A stretch of DNA of 64,000 nt, taken from NCBI GenBank assembly GCA_002162075.1, contig CP021423.1, forward strand, positions 1,116,001 to 1,180,000, read 5' to 3'. Positions 7,840 through 17,190 of this stretch are shown one piece after another (position 1 is the first letter of the stretch; each line of letters starts with the position of its first letter). The notes under the pieces are model-generated. The model had not been told where the DNA came from. It did no database searches and saw only the letters and a program-made list of their open reading frames with translations. Origin of the DNA: Armatimonadetes bacterium Uphvl-Ar1. Its GTDB lineage: Bacteria; Armatimonadota; Fimbriimonadia; Fimbriimonadales; Fimbriimonadaceae. The position numbers and the translations under genes were made by a program.

Positions 7840-9051
7840 GTGCGGATCACTCGTTACGCTGGGATTACCTTGACATGGTCGGCTATGTTCCTCCTTGTCA
7901 TGGCAGTTCTTGTTTATTCGCCGATGCTGTTTTACATGGCAACGGCGATCATGGTAACGATTGCCGCCGCTCGGCTTCAAGCCTGGCTCTCCGTCCGCTA
8001 TCTGCGGTTTGAACGCTATGCGCCTCCAGCCGTAAAAGTTGGTGAGCCGGTCACAGTTGAAATCGTCGTTTGGAGCGAGCGTGAGTTGAAGCGGCCTCTG
8101 ATTACGATCCGGGATCATCTGCCGAGCCGCTTGATGGTTAGAGACCGTACTCACAGCCTGCCCGTTGCTCCGAGTTACGATCAACCAATCCGCACGCGGT
8201 ACTCATTTGTCCCAACTCGGCGCGGCAGGTACTCATGGGAACGGCTGACCGCGATTGGGACAGATGCACTCGGCTTAGTGAATATGGAACGCAGCTATCA
8301 CACCGACAAAGTCGAGCTTGAGGTCTATCCGAACCCTCTTCCAGTCAATATTGAGATTCAACCGCTCATGGGCTATGGTGCGAGCGATCTGGATAGCGGA
8401 GCAAGCCGGGGTTCGGGACTTGATCCGAGAGGAGTCCGAGAGTTTGCGTACGGTGACCCGATTCGATATATCCATTGGCGATCTAGCGCAAGAACGGGCA
8501 AGCTCCTAGTTAAAGAATTTGAGACTGGTTCTGGTGTTTCAATCAACTTCATCCTGCAACGCACGGAAGGATCAGAGTGGGGTGACCAGGAAACAAGCAC
8601 ATTTGAAGCGATGTGCAGCCATGCCTTGTTCCTGTCGACTGATTACAGTGAGCGGGGGGCAGTTGTTATCTTCCCCGTTCATGAGTCAGCCGAGACAGTC
8701 GCAAACGAGCATCCCGAACTCAGAACCCGTAATATCCGGAGTCTCCTGACTGATTTCGTACCGAGTCATCCCAATCCGATTTCGGCTGATCTTGCTGGTT
8801 TGAGGGGCAATCTCCGCGAAGGTGAAACGGTTGTCCTGTTCGTTGCTGAACAAGACCCATCTTTGCCTGATACTCTCCTCGGTTGGCCCGGCGTTCAGTT
8901 TGCGGTGATCGTTTATGATCCGCGTGAATATATTGATCGAAAACGAGAGAAACGAATACCTAGCCCGGCAAGCGATCCCAGTTACATTGGACGTCTGGAG
9001 CGATCAGGCGCAAAAGTCTATTTTCTGCCCCGACAAGAGGTGATTCGATGA
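7840..9051 (+). CDS. DUF58-domain membrane protein
   Basis: Two hydrophobic segments lie in the first 50 residues, followed by a beta-rich region and the DUF58 core GVREFAYGDPIRYIHWRSSA around residue 195-215. These proteins accompany MoxR ATPases. The function is not well defined; a scaffold or client role is inferred from the pairing. The start is GTG at 7840, 11 bases after the MoxR stop, with an AGAGGAAGG ribosome binding site. The 3' end overlaps the next gene by 4 bases (ATGA). Confidence 0.9.
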   Translation: MRITRYAGITLTWSAMFLLVMAVLVYSPMLFYMATAIMVTIAAARLQAWLSVRYLRFERYAPPAVKVGEPVTVEIVVWSERELKRPLITIRDHLPSRLMVRDRTHSLPVAPSYDQPIRTRYSFVPTRRGRYSWERLTAIGTDALGLVNMERSYHTDKVELEVYPNPLPVNIEIQPLMGYGASDLDSGASRGSGLDPRGVREFAYGDPIRYIHWRSSARTGKLLVKEFETGSGVSINFILQRTEGSEWGDQETSTFEAMCSHALFLSTDYSERGAVVIFPVHESAETVANEHPELRTRNIRSLLTDFVPSHPNPISADLAGLRGNLREGETVVLFVAEQDPSLPDTLLGWPGVQFAVIVYDPREYIDRKREKRIPSPASDPSYIGRLERSGAKVYFLPRQEVIR

Positions 9052-11144
9052 AAAAATTCCCCGCTGAACGCATCTGGCTCGATCACTTCTTGGCGGTTCT
9101 TGCCGGTGTCATGGCGGTTTATAGCGTTTGTATCAGTGTTGGATTAGAGCAAAACGCTCGCCTCCTTGCCGGAGGAGCGGCCTTGGCGGGACTTGCTGGT
9201 TTTGGCCTATCAATGCTCCTTGAAGAATCAAAGATTCATCGGGCTGATGGCTGGTTCCTGGCATTTTTTGGTTTCCTTGGCCTGTCACAAACGCGCAACC
9301 TCAACGAAGCACTACCCGATGGCCCGCTTCCCTTTGCAATCATTGCGGCCGTGATGATGGCGATTTTGCTGATCGTTGGAGGGATATTCGCGTGGCGAGA
9401 TGCAACTTTGCTCTTCCTGAGTTTGCCGTCCTTGGTGCTGTTCGGACTGGTCGGAACAATCGATACATGGCGTCCAGCTTTGTTTCTGTTTTGCGGAATG
9501 ATCCTGTGTATCGCCTTGCTCTACGCCCGAGTTCATCAAAGAACCATGCTCAAATGGGCTGTTGAAGGCGGAGCTAATCCTAAGCTTCTTCACCGTGATG
9601 TCTGGCGTTGGCAAGCCGGACCGGAGTATGCTTTTGTCGCGGCGGGCACAATTATCCTGCTGAGTTTCGTGGGTGCTCCGGTTGTTCAAACATCCCTTAC
9701 CGGAGTGAGCGATGCCGTTCGGGTTAATGTAAATACTCAGCTCAGGAATCAAACGAACCGGGCCTCCAATCCGACAACCCAATCCGTTGATGCACCCATA
9801 GGATCTGGCCCGGTCAATTTGAGTGACCGAGTTGAAGCTTTCGTCAAAATTGATCAACCTCGGTACCTCAGACGGTCCGTTTTCGATCAATACAGTATTC
9901 GTGGTTGGCGGATTTCACCATCACTTCAACAAATCACACCCCTTCCACTCAGGTCGTCTCCTTCTGAGGCAGGTTCGGTGCGGAAGGAAGACCTCAAGCC
10001 GGAATTTAGCTTTCCAGAATTTGAGTCTGTCGAGTTCTCATATGAGCCAATGACGACCCTCTCGACCGTTGTTCCAACTCCGTCAGTAGTAATCGCGACC
10101 AAGAAAAAGTTATTGGGCCTCTCTGAGAACATGGCAGGTGCCGTGATCGTGCCCACTAGTGTTAAGGAATCTGTCTTTGATTTTACGGTTCGGGTGCCGA
10201 AGATCGAGCAGCCTCCCACCGAAATTGGCAATACGAGGGCAGTTCCACCTGCGATGCTGGATCGCTACCTCCAGGTTCCAGCTTCCGTCGGTCAAGGACT
10301 TGAACTCAATTCTGCGGAGTTTGACCAACTTTCAGATTTTGAAAAACTGAATCAAATCAAGGCCGCCATTGCTGCCCAAAACCGCTATAACACCCAAACT
10401 CCTGCTGTTCCCCAAGGCAAGGATCCAGTCACCTATTTCCTGAATGAATCGAAGGAAGGTTATTGTGATCTCTTCGCCTCGGCGTTCGTTATTGAAGCGC
10501 GAAAGCAGGGGTTCCCCGCCCGCTACGTGACGGGTTACCTTATGGACTCAACTCAACTCGGAGAGGATGGAAGATACGCAATCCGAGAAAAACACAGTCA
10601 TAGTTGGGCCGAGGTCTACTTTGAAGATTACGGCTGGTTGATGTTTGACGCAACGGAAGGCGCGATTGACGTCACACCAGAGGGAGCAGATGCTGAGGAT
10701 CAGTCTTTGATCGGCAGAATTCGGGCTTGGCTATCGGAAAACATAGCATTGATCGCGGGCGGATTTGCCATTGCTTTGATCGGCGGTGTGGCTTTGCAAG
10801 TCTATCGAAGACGAGATCAGTCAGAGAGTCAGACCGGAGCCAAACTTCTGAATCAACAAACGATGAGGTTCCAGCGAGCACTTGAACGAACAGTGGGAAG
10901 CCCCAGGCGGTTCAGTCAGACGTTCCGCGAATATGCTGAACTCCATCAGGCTCTTCTGGTTCCCATTTCAAACGAAGTGAGTGAGTCGTTACCAATAATC
11001 GAACGGGCGCTTTACAGTTCCACTGAAATTTCCGAAGAGGAGTCTCTCCGGCTCAGTCAATCGATAGCTCAAATGGAAGTCACCGCGAAATTGGTTGAAA
11101 AAGAACGAAAAGCGGCCCAGAAATCAAAGCGAAAACCCGCATAA
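9048..11144 (+). CDS. TgpA-like membrane transglutaminase
   Basis: The 698-residue protein begins with five to six membrane helices (to about residue 235), then a periplasmic region with a transglutaminase-like cysteine protease fold. The catalytic Cys is in EGYCDLFASAF near residue 473, the His in KHSHSWAEVY near 518, and the Asp in GWLMFDATEG near 534. One more membrane helix (IALIAGGFAIALIGGVA) and a cytoplasmic tail follow. This is the DUF3488/TgpA architecture that partners MoxR and DUF58. The substrate is unknown. Confidence 0.92.
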   Translation: MKKFPAERIWLDHFLAVLAGVMAVYSVCISVGLEQNARLLAGGAALAGLAGFGLSMLLEESKIHRADGWFLAFFGFLGLSQTRNLNEALPDGPLPFAIIAAVMMAILLIVGGIFAWRDATLLFLSLPSLVLFGLVGTIDTWRPALFLFCGMILCIALLYARVHQRTMLKWAVEGGANPKLLHRDVWRWQAGPEYAFVAAGTIILLSFVGAPVVQTSLTGVSDAVRVNVNTQLRNQTNRASNPTTQSVDAPIGSGPVNLSDRVEAFVKIDQPRYLRRSVFDQYSIRGWRISPSLQQITPLPLRSSPSEAGSVRKEDLKPEFSFPEFESVEFSYEPMTTLSTVVPTPSVVIATKKKLLGLSENMAGAVIVPTSVKESVFDFTVRVPKIEQPPTEIGNTRAVPPAMLDRYLQVPASVGQGLELNSAEFDQLSDFEKLNQIKAAIAAQNRYNTQTPAVPQGKDPVTYFLNESKEGYCDLFASAFVIEARKQGFPARYVTGYLMDSTQLGEDGRYAIREKHSHSWAEVYFEDYGWLMFDATEGAIDVTPEGADAEDQSLIGRIRAWLSENIALIAGGFAIALIGGVALQVYRRRDQSESQTGAKLLNQQTMRFQRALERTVGSPRRFSQTFREYAELHQALLVPISNEVSESLPIIERALYSSTEISEEESLRLSQSIAQMEVTAKLVEKERKAAQKSKRKPA

Positions 11145-11156
11145 TCGGCTTTGAGC

Positions 11157-12216
11157 ATGGCGAAATCAGAACTCAATCCCCTTGACTTTCGGTTGATTCT
11201 TCTCGCCGGAGACTATGCATCCATGCGCAAATCAAAGCTCGATGAGATTCTTCGCCTTGCTGATCTTCACGAACAAGATGCATTTGACCGTGAATCAATC
11301 ATTAGCTCCGAAAAGCCATTTGCGGAATGGGTCAGCGCCGCCGCAACAACTCCTTTTATGAGTGACCGCCGGGCCGTCATTGTTCGGAACATTTCACGGG
11401 TGAAGCCAGAAGATGCCGCCGAATCACTCCGACTCAGTGAACTCAAAAGCCTTCCCCGTCTGCTCTCCTCATTCTGGTTGCAGATGAAGAAGCCAAAGCT
11501 GCCGACAGTCGGGAGCCTCAAGGAGACCCCCTAGCCGCCTGGAAAAAGGTTGTCAAGGAAAACGACGGCCTTACAATTGTTTCAAATATGCCGGACAAGA
11601 AAAACGTCCGATCCGTACAATCTGTCGCCCAAGCGGCGGGCAAAAAAATTGGTAACCAAGCTCTGAACGCGTTGGTGGAAATGGTTGGATTTCGGGCTGA
11701 CCGAGCCGAAGAGGAACTAGAGAAACTTGTTCTCTATGTAGGAGAGGCCAGAGAAATCACCCTTCAGGATGTCAAGAACTGCGTGACCCCGAGCCGGAAC
11801 ACAACATCTTTCAAATGTGCGATAGCTTGTGGGTCGGCGATGCAACTCGGGCGATAAAGGAAATGAATCGCTTGCGCGGGCAATCACGCGACTTTTCCGG
11901 TGAGGCAAGGCGGATTATTCCGTTCATAGTCAATCAAGTCAGAACCCTTTGGCAAGCCAAAAGTTTTCATGAAGATGGCGCGGGTGTTTGGGAGTTGAAA
12001 GAAAAGCCATTATCGAAAATGCATGAGTTTCCCCAAGGGAAAGCCAAAGATATGGCGCGCCGTTTGAGCTACGAGCAACTTCAAGGATTCATGCAAGCGC
12101 TCCGTTCAGCGAATGCTCAGCTTTCGGCAGGAGCCGAGGGGCGAAAACCCGAAGAGGTCATCGAATTCTTGATCCTGACCATGTGCGATATTGCACGTAA
12201 TCGAAAGTCCGCTTGA
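11157..12216 (+). pseudogene. holA: DNA polymerase III delta subunit, interrupted by two frameshifts
   Basis: HolA is the clamp-loader subunit that opens the beta clamp and is essential. Three pieces in three frames line up as one protein: residues to ...RLSELKSLP, then PSALLILVADEEAKAADS onward in the next frame, then after ...DVKNCVTPSR the sequence EHNIFQMCDSLWVGDATRAI in the third. One missing base at the C run 11454-11457 and another at the GG at 11796-11797 would restore a single frame of normal length. A truly dead holA would be lethal unless another copy exists, so sequence error is the likely cause. ATG 11157 follows a TTG at 11151. Confidence 0.85.
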
Positions 12217-12217
12217 A

Positions 12218-13639
12218 TTAGTCGTCAGATCCTTGGTTTCGGAGACTCCGTTGGTACTCCTCTTTACTTTGTTCATCCAATAGCGTAAACCGAGTGAATG
12301 CGGGCTGGAAGCCAAGCAATACTGTTCCGGTTGGGCCGTTTCGGTGTTTTCCAATGACAAGTTCGGCCACTTCGGCGGCAGCAGGGTTGAATTCTTGATC
12401 TTTCCCGGCTTCCTTTTTTCGATAGTATTCGTGACGATAGATGAACATGACCATGTCCGCGTCGGCCTCGATCGAGCCGGACTCGCGAATATCGCTCAGC
12501 ATGGGGCGTTTATCTTCACGTGATTCCACTCCCCGATTCAACTGGCTGAGGGCGATAACTGGACAGTCCAGCTCTTTGGCAAGTACCTTCAAACTCCGGG
12601 CAATTTCCGATATTTCTTGAGTGCGGTTTTCTGTCTTCTTGCTTCCGCGCATCAGCTGAAGGTAATCAACAATGACCAAGCTAAGTCCATGTTCGGCTTT
12701 GAGCCGCCGACACTTCCCGCGCATTTCCAAAGGCGAAACATCCGAAGTGTCATCAATGAAAATTGGCAGATTGTACATATCGTCGCAAGCATCTGCGAGC
12801 TTTTGGTAATCATTGGGGTGCAGATTCGTTTGTTTGAGCGCACTCATTGGCACCTGAGCCATTGTTGCAATCATCCGACGGACAAGTTGCTTGCCGCTCA
12901 TTTCGAGGTTAAAAACCGCAACGGCACCTTCTTCGGCCCGGGCAACGTTGATAGCGAAGTTCATGACGAGGGCAGTCTTCCCCATTGCCGGTCGAGCGGC
13001 AACAATCACAAGATCGCCACCATAAAATCCCGTTGTGACTCGGTCGAGGTCGGTGTATCCGGTGAGGGTTCCTAGCGACGGCTCGCCGGTCTCAAGCAGG
13101 TTATCAACGTCAACAAAGAACTCCTTGGCGAGTGACCGAACCGGGACAAAGTATTTCCCCATTCGCTTGCGGCCCACTTCAAAAATGGCACTTTCAGCCG
13201 CATCAACTTTTTCTTCGGCGGTCTGCTCCGCTTCACGGACGAGCTTGACAATTTCATGCCCAGCGGATTCCAAATTACGCAGGGTGGATTTATCCTGAAC
13301 AATGCCCGCGTAATAGGCTGCGTTTGCCGCACTGGGGACTGTCTCCGCAATTTGAACGAGGTATTCAACTCCGCCAACTTCGTCGAGTTTTCCGCGAACA
13401 AGAAGTTCGTCGCGTAATGTGACCAAATCGATGGCTTTGGAGTTCCGAAGCAGTTGGAATGAAGCTTTGAAGATTTCTCGGTGTGCCGGAACGTAAAAGT
13501 CGTCTTCGGTTAGAATCTCGACCACTTCCATCGCCGCACGCTCGCTCAGCAACATTGCACCGAGGGCTGACATTTCAGCTTCGGTACTTTGCGGCGGGAC
13601 GAAATCGTCCATCGTGCTAAATCGACTCTTTGTGGCCAT
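12218..13639 (-). CDS. dnaB: Replicative DNA helicase DnaB
   Basis: DnaB is the hexameric fork helicase. The N-terminal primase-interacting domain (PPQSTEAEMSALGAMLLS) is followed by the RecA-like domain with Walker A VAARPAMGKTALVM, the DYLQLM Walker B segment, and the RESGSIEADADMV motif. No intein is present. Length is 473 residues, normal. A TAATAT element lies 11 bases upstream of the ATG, leaving a very short leader. It converges on holA with a single base between stops and no terminator in between. Confidence 0.97.
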   Translation of the reverse strand: MATKSRFSTMDDFVPPQSTEAEMSALGAMLLSERAAMEVVEILTEDDFYVPAHREIFKASFQLLRNSKAIDLVTLRDELLVRGKLDEVGGVEYLVQIAETVPSAANAAYYAGIVQDKSTLRNLESAGHEIVKLVREAEQTAEEKVDAAESAIFEVGRKRMGKYFVPVRSLAKEFFVDVDNLLETGEPSLGTLTGYTDLDRVTTGFYGGDLVIVAARPAMGKTALVMNFAINVARAEEGAVAVFNLEMSGKQLVRRMIATMAQVPMSALKQTNLHPNDYQKLADACDDMYNLPIFIDDTSDVSPLEMRGKCRRLKAEHGLSLVIVDYLQLMRGSKKTENRTQEISEIARSLKVLAKELDCPVIALSQLNRGVESREDKRPMLSDIRESGSIEADADMVMFIYRHEYYRKKEAGKDQEFNPAAAEVAELVIGKHRNGPTGTVLLGFQPAFTRFTLLDEQSKEEYQRSLRNQGSDD

Positions 13640-13712
13640 CGCGGAGTGAGATATTACAGCGAGAAATGGGTAAGACCCGTGAAGTTATTCAGTCACTTTT
13701 CCAATGGTAGAT

Positions 13713-14348
13713 TTACTGGGTCTTTGCAACAATGCGTTCGATAATCTCATCCGGCGAGAGCCCAAAAGATTCGACGATGATCGCGTCCTCGGCGAGCATG
13801 AGCGGGCTATCATCGCGGGTGTAATCGCGGTGATCACGCTCTACAACTTCTTTGACCACCGCCGGGAGGGTGACAGGGTCACCTTTGGCAACCATTTCCA
13901 CCCAGCGTCGGCGTGCCCGCTCCTCAATGCTCGCGGTAAGGAAAATTTTGAGGTCAGCCTTTGGTGCAACGACGGTTGTCACATCACGTCCTTCCAAGAC
14001 CCAGTTGCCGACACTGATGATGGACTGCTGAGCCGCAACCATGGCCCTCCTCACCTCAGAGACAGTGCTGAGTTGGCTAGCCATTTGGGAGATTTCAAGT
14101 GACCGAATCTCTTCGGAAACATCCACCCCGTCAAGGCGAATCTTTCGATCGGGGGATGGTCCAAAGTCAATCAGAACTTGATCAATGAGTTCAATGACAT
14201 TAAAATCCGTCCCTTTGCGAAAAGCTGCTACGGCAAATGCTCGGTACATGGCTCCAGTATCAAGTAAATCCAACTCCAAGGCTTCTGCTAATCCTCGGGC
14301 AATGGTTGACTTCCCTGCTCCGGCTGGGCCGTCAATGGCAATGATCAT
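13713..14348 (-). CDS. cmk: Cytidylate kinase
   Basis: Cmk phosphorylates CMP and dCMP. The P-loop IDGPAGAGKSTIARGLAE begins at residue 4, DTGAMYRA and LEGRDVTTVVAP are the substrate-binding blocks, and the Lid region EERARRRW is present. The 211-residue length is typical. The ATG overlaps the aroA stop by 4 bases, an arrangement (aroA-cmk) found in many bacteria. Confidence 0.96.
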   Translation of the reverse strand: MIIAIDGPAGAGKSTIARGLAEALELDLLDTGAMYRAFAVAAFRKGTDFNVIELIDQVLIDFGPSPDRKIRLDGVDVSEEIRSLEISQMASQLSTVSEVRRAMVAAQQSIISVGNWVLEGRDVTTVVAPKADLKIFLTASIEERARRRWVEMVAKGDPVTLPAVVKEVVERDHRDYTRDDSPLMLAEDAIIVESFGLSPDEIIERIVAKTQ

Positions 14349-15727
14349 TCAATCACCTCGGGAGCACATCCAGAAAGCTCGGTCAAATGCCGCACGAACT
14401 CAGGATAACTCGTCTGGATTGCATCCGCATTCTCAATGATTGTTTCACCGGTCGCAATGGTTCCCGCGATAGTAAAGCTCATTCCAATGCGGTGGTCTCC
14501 AGAGCTATCGACCGTCGTTCCGTGGAGCGGGGTCGGGCCAGTAATGATCATGCCGTCATTCGTAGCTGTGATGTCTGCCCCCATGCGCTTTAGGTTTTCC
14601 GTTACAACGGCAATTCGGTCGGTCTCTTTCACTCTCAGCTCTTGGGCATCCCGGATCACTGTAGTGCCGTGGCATTGAGTGGCGAGGACGGCAAGAATTG
14701 GAATTTCATCGATCAGTGTAGGAACCACTTCGCCAGCAATCTCAAATGCCGGAAGCTGTTTGGGTGTACGAATAGTCATGGTAGCAACCGGTTCACCAAG
14801 TTCTTCTTGAGAATCGAGCAGCTCAAAAACAGGTTCAACTGGGAACATCTTTGCTAAGAGAACAAGAACTCCCACTCGGCTTGGATTGACTCCCAGACCA
14901 TTAAAGGTCACATCAGATTCTGCGTGCAACAAGCTCGCGACGATAAAGAAGGCTGCGCTTGAAATATCCCCCGGAACAGTGAATTCAAAGGAATTCCACT
15001 GTTGACCTCCCTCAATCGATATGGAGTTTTCAACTCGATCCAGCTCAATGCCGAGAGCCGTGAACATGCGTTCTGTGTGATCTCGGCTGAGAGCTGGTTC
15101 AGTAACGGTCGTTTTCCCATCGGCACGGAGGCCAGCCAGCAGTACCGCACTCTTCACCTGGGCACTTGCAACCGGACTGTCGTATTGAATTGCCCGCAAT
15201 GCTTTTCCGCGAATTCGAACTGGAGCGGTGTCTCCGGTGATGTCGGCTCCCAATTCCTGAATTGGCTTAGTGATCCGTCCCATCGGGCGTCGGCTCAGAC
15301 TTTCATCTCCAATCAGCGTTGCGTCAATCCCTTCAATCCCTGCAAGGATTCCCGCGAGGAGACGTATTGTGGTGCCACTATTTCCGCAATCCAAAATGAC
15401 TGGATCGGTAACCCATTGAGTCGGAGGCGTGACGTATACTTGAGTCGCACTTATCCGCCGTACCTCGGCACCGAGAGTGGCAAGGCACCTCAAGGTTGAT
15501 TCACAATCTTCCCCATTGAGTGGGTAGTTGATGATGCTCGTGCCGGGGCCGGGAATTTGTATTCCGCCAACCGCCCCTGGCCCGTCAACCGCTGGAGTGA
15601 AGTCATCGGATTCTCTTCGAGCGAGAGCGGCAAACATATAGGCACGGTGAGTCAGAGATTTATCCGAGGGCGGCCGAATGGTGCCACGAAATGCCCCAGT
15701 TTTCCTCACAATCAAACGACGCGCCAT
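14345..15727 (-). CDS. aroA: 3-phosphoshikimate 1-carboxyvinyltransferase (EPSP synthase)
   Basis: AroA condenses shikimate-3-phosphate with phosphoenolpyruvate in the chorismate pathway. Visible blocks: PPSDKSLTHRAYMFAALA near the N-terminus, LDCGNSGTTIRLLAGIL, GDESLSRRPMGRI, VKSAVLLAGL and RVKETDRIA. The 460-residue length is somewhat above the usual 430: after ALARRESDDF there is an additional Gly/Pro-rich segment (about residues 38-62) before NYPLNGEDCEST. It follows the amidase gene by 12 bases and is coupled to cmk. Confidence 0.96.
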   Translation of the reverse strand: MARRLIVRKTGAFRGTIRPPSDKSLTHRAYMFAALARRESDDFTPAVDGPGAVGGIQIPGPGTSIINYPLNGEDCESTLRCLATLGAEVRRISATQVYVTPPTQWVTDPVILDCGNSGTTIRLLAGILAGIEGIDATLIGDESLSRRPMGRITKPIQELGADITGDTAPVRIRGKALRAIQYDSPVASAQVKSAVLLAGLRADGKTTVTEPALSRDHTERMFTALGIELDRVENSISIEGGQQWNSFEFTVPGDISSAAFFIVASLLHAESDVTFNGLGVNPSRVGVLVLLAKMFPVEPVFELLDSQEELGEPVATMTIRTPKQLPAFEIAGEVVPTLIDEIPILAVLATQCHGTTVIRDAQELRVKETDRIAVVTENLKRMGADITATNDGMIITGPTPLHGTTVDSSGDHRIGMSFTIAGTIATGETIIENADAIQTSYPEFVRHLTELSGCAPEVIE

Positions 15728-15739
15728 GAATTCAAGGTT

Positions 15740-16345
15740 TTACCCTTGTGGCGGTTTGCGCTCCGACTTGCGACCATAAATGAGCGAAACTCCGAGAGGT
15801 TCAAGCCGATCCCAAGGATAGTCAATCGGGTCGTTCTTACGGCCCTCCGGATCAGCAATGAACTCGTGACTTGTGATCTGCTGAATGGGATACCAAGTGA
15901 CCAAGACCTTACAAAGCAACTCAACCGCCCTTAATTGGGGTTCTGTATATGGCTCGGTGCCATCGCCCTTATTGACAATTTCAATTCCGATACTAAAATC
16001 GTTGACCCCTTTGCGTCCAAGATAGTCTGTGCTCTGACCAGCGTGCCATGCGCGCTTGAGGCAACTCACTTGTTGAACGATTGAGCCATCTTTTCCGATC
16101 GTGAAGTGAGCACTCACCTGACTTTCGGGCATCGTGAACCACTTTACAGTTCCGGCAAGGTTAGAACTCGCCGTATGATGAAGAACAATCGTGTCAATCT
16201 TCACTCCCTCGGGCCGATCATTGATGTTAGGGGATTCGACCCAAACCACCTTATTTGGGCCCGGGGCAGTAAATTGAAACTCTTGTTCAAGGGCATCCCA
16301 ATCAATCATTGCCGTCAAGAATAGCGCAGAAGCCGGAATCAACAT
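15740..16345 (-). CDS. N-acetylmuramoyl-L-alanine amidase (amidase_2 family)
   Basis: The enzyme cuts the bond between muramic acid and the stem peptide. Zinc ligands are visible: IVLHHTA, SHEFIADP and the RKNDP motif; SAHFTIGKDGSIVQQV and WHAGQS are also typical. A short hydrophobic N-terminus (MLIPASALFLTAMI) may be a signal peptide or anchor. I chose the ATG at 16345 rather than the GTG at 16348 because a TATAAA element ends exactly 8 bases before it. The gene is divergent from the VOC gene and lies ahead of aroA. Confidence 0.87.
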   Translation of the reverse strand: MLIPASALFLTAMIDWDALEQEFQFTAPGPNKVVWVESPNINDRPEGVKIDTIVLHHTASSNLAGTVKWFTMPESQVSAHFTIGKDGSIVQQVSCLKRAWHAGQSTDYLGRKGVNDFSIGIEIVNKGDGTEPYTEPQLRAVELLCKVLVTWYPIQQITSHEFIADPEGRKNDPIDYPWDRLEPLGVSLIYGRKSERKPPQG

Positions 16346-16353
16346 CACATTCG

Positions 16354-16361
16354 TTTATACT
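16354..16361. promoter_or_regulatory. Overlapping divergent -10 elements
   Basis: On the plus strand TATACT (16356-16361) ends 8 bases before the VOC ATG. On the minus strand TATAAA (16359-16354) ends 8 bases before the amidase ATG. The two share their TATA core, so RNA polymerase could use only one direction at a time. With start sites about 7-9 bases past each -10, both messages would be leaderless. No -35 hexamer is obvious. Confidence 0.45.
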
Positions 16362-16369
16362 TCAAAGCA

Positions 16370-16714
16370 ATGATTACTGGGGCACAAATCATCCTCTATG
16401 TCACGGACATGGACCGATCTAGCATATTCTATGAAGAGATCATCGGGCTAACTCTCACTTTCGCTCCAAGCCCCTACTGGATAACGTTTGATTGCGGCGG
16501 AACCTCTCTTGCCCTTCATCCACAAGACTCGGGCAACGAACCCCTGCAATCGACAGCAATTGCCCTGTTCACCCAAGATTTAGAGGAATCGCGTTCGATT
16601 TTCAATAGCCGTGGCGCAAACTTTGGCGAGATTGCCGAACCTCATCCGGGAGTGAAATTCTGCTCGACCCAGGATCCTGACGGAACGACAATCTTCTTGA
16701 AACCTAGCCCTTGA
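16370..16714 (+). CDS. VOC-superfamily (glyoxalase-like) protein
   Basis: A 114-residue single VOC domain with the paired beta-alpha-beta-beta-beta modules: QIILYVTDMDRSSIFYEEII at the start and FCSTQDPDGTTIFL at the end. The family covers glyoxalases, dioxygenases and antibiotic-resistance proteins, and no substrate can be deduced. There is no Shine-Dalgarno sequence; the ATG sits 8 bases after a -10. The 3' end overlaps convergent bcp by 11 bases. Confidence 0.85.
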   Translation: MITGAQIILYVTDMDRSSIFYEEIIGLTLTFAPSPYWITFDCGGTSLALHPQDSGNEPLQSTAIALFTQDLEESRSIFNSRGANFGEIAEPHPGVKFCSTQDPDGTTIFLKPSP

Positions 16715-17156
16715 CTGAGGCAAGAACTTCAGCTGCATGGCCCGCTGGCTTTACTTTCGCCCAAACTTGCTTAACCATTCCATCACTGCCGACTAAGTAA
16801 GTTGTTCTTTCAACTCCCATGTATTTTTTGCCGTACATGGATTTTTCGACCCACAATCCGCAGGCTTGAATCAAGGATTTCTCTTCATCCGCGAGGAGAG
16901 TGAAGCCAAGGTTGTGCTTGGTTTCAAATTTCTTGTGAGATTTCACTGAATCCGGACTGACTCCGATAATCTGGACATCGCCAAAATCCTGGACTGCTCC
17001 CGTGAATTCGCAGGCTTCGGTGGTGCAACCGCTTGTGTCATCTTTGGGATAAAAGTAGATCACGAAATCACGACCCAGAAAGTCGGAATTGGAAACGGTT
17101 GTTCCCTCCTGATTTGGCAGACTGAACGACGGAAACACATCACCAACTTGGAGCAT
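16704..17156 (-). CDS. bcp: Thioredoxin-dependent peroxiredoxin (Bcp/PrxQ type)
   Basis: This peroxiredoxin reduces hydroperoxides. The peroxidatic Cys is in DTSGCTTEACEFTG, with the possible resolving Cys 5 residues on as in PrxQ. FYPKDDTSGCTTEA and GVSPDSVKSHKKF are the family blocks. The ATG at 17156 (MLQVGDVFPSF) is the conserved start; an in-frame ATG at 17177 adds seven residues that look unconserved. Confidence 0.94.
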   Translation of the reverse strand: MLQVGDVFPSFSLPNQEGTTVSNSDFLGRDFVIYFYPKDDTSGCTTEACEFTGAVQDFGDVQIIGVSPDSVKSHKKFETKHNLGFTLLADEEKSLIQACGLWVEKSMYGKKYMGVERTTYLVGSDGMVKQVWAKVKPAGHAAEVLASVKG

Positions 17157-17190
17157 AGTGTTCACTACGCAATGCATTCAGTCGTTTTCG

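Noticed and set aside
11454-11457. Programmed -1 frameshift in holA at the C run
   Set aside because: The zero-frame codons CTT CCC do not form a classical slippery heptamer that allows re-pairing, and a second break follows 340 bases on. Missing bases explain both.
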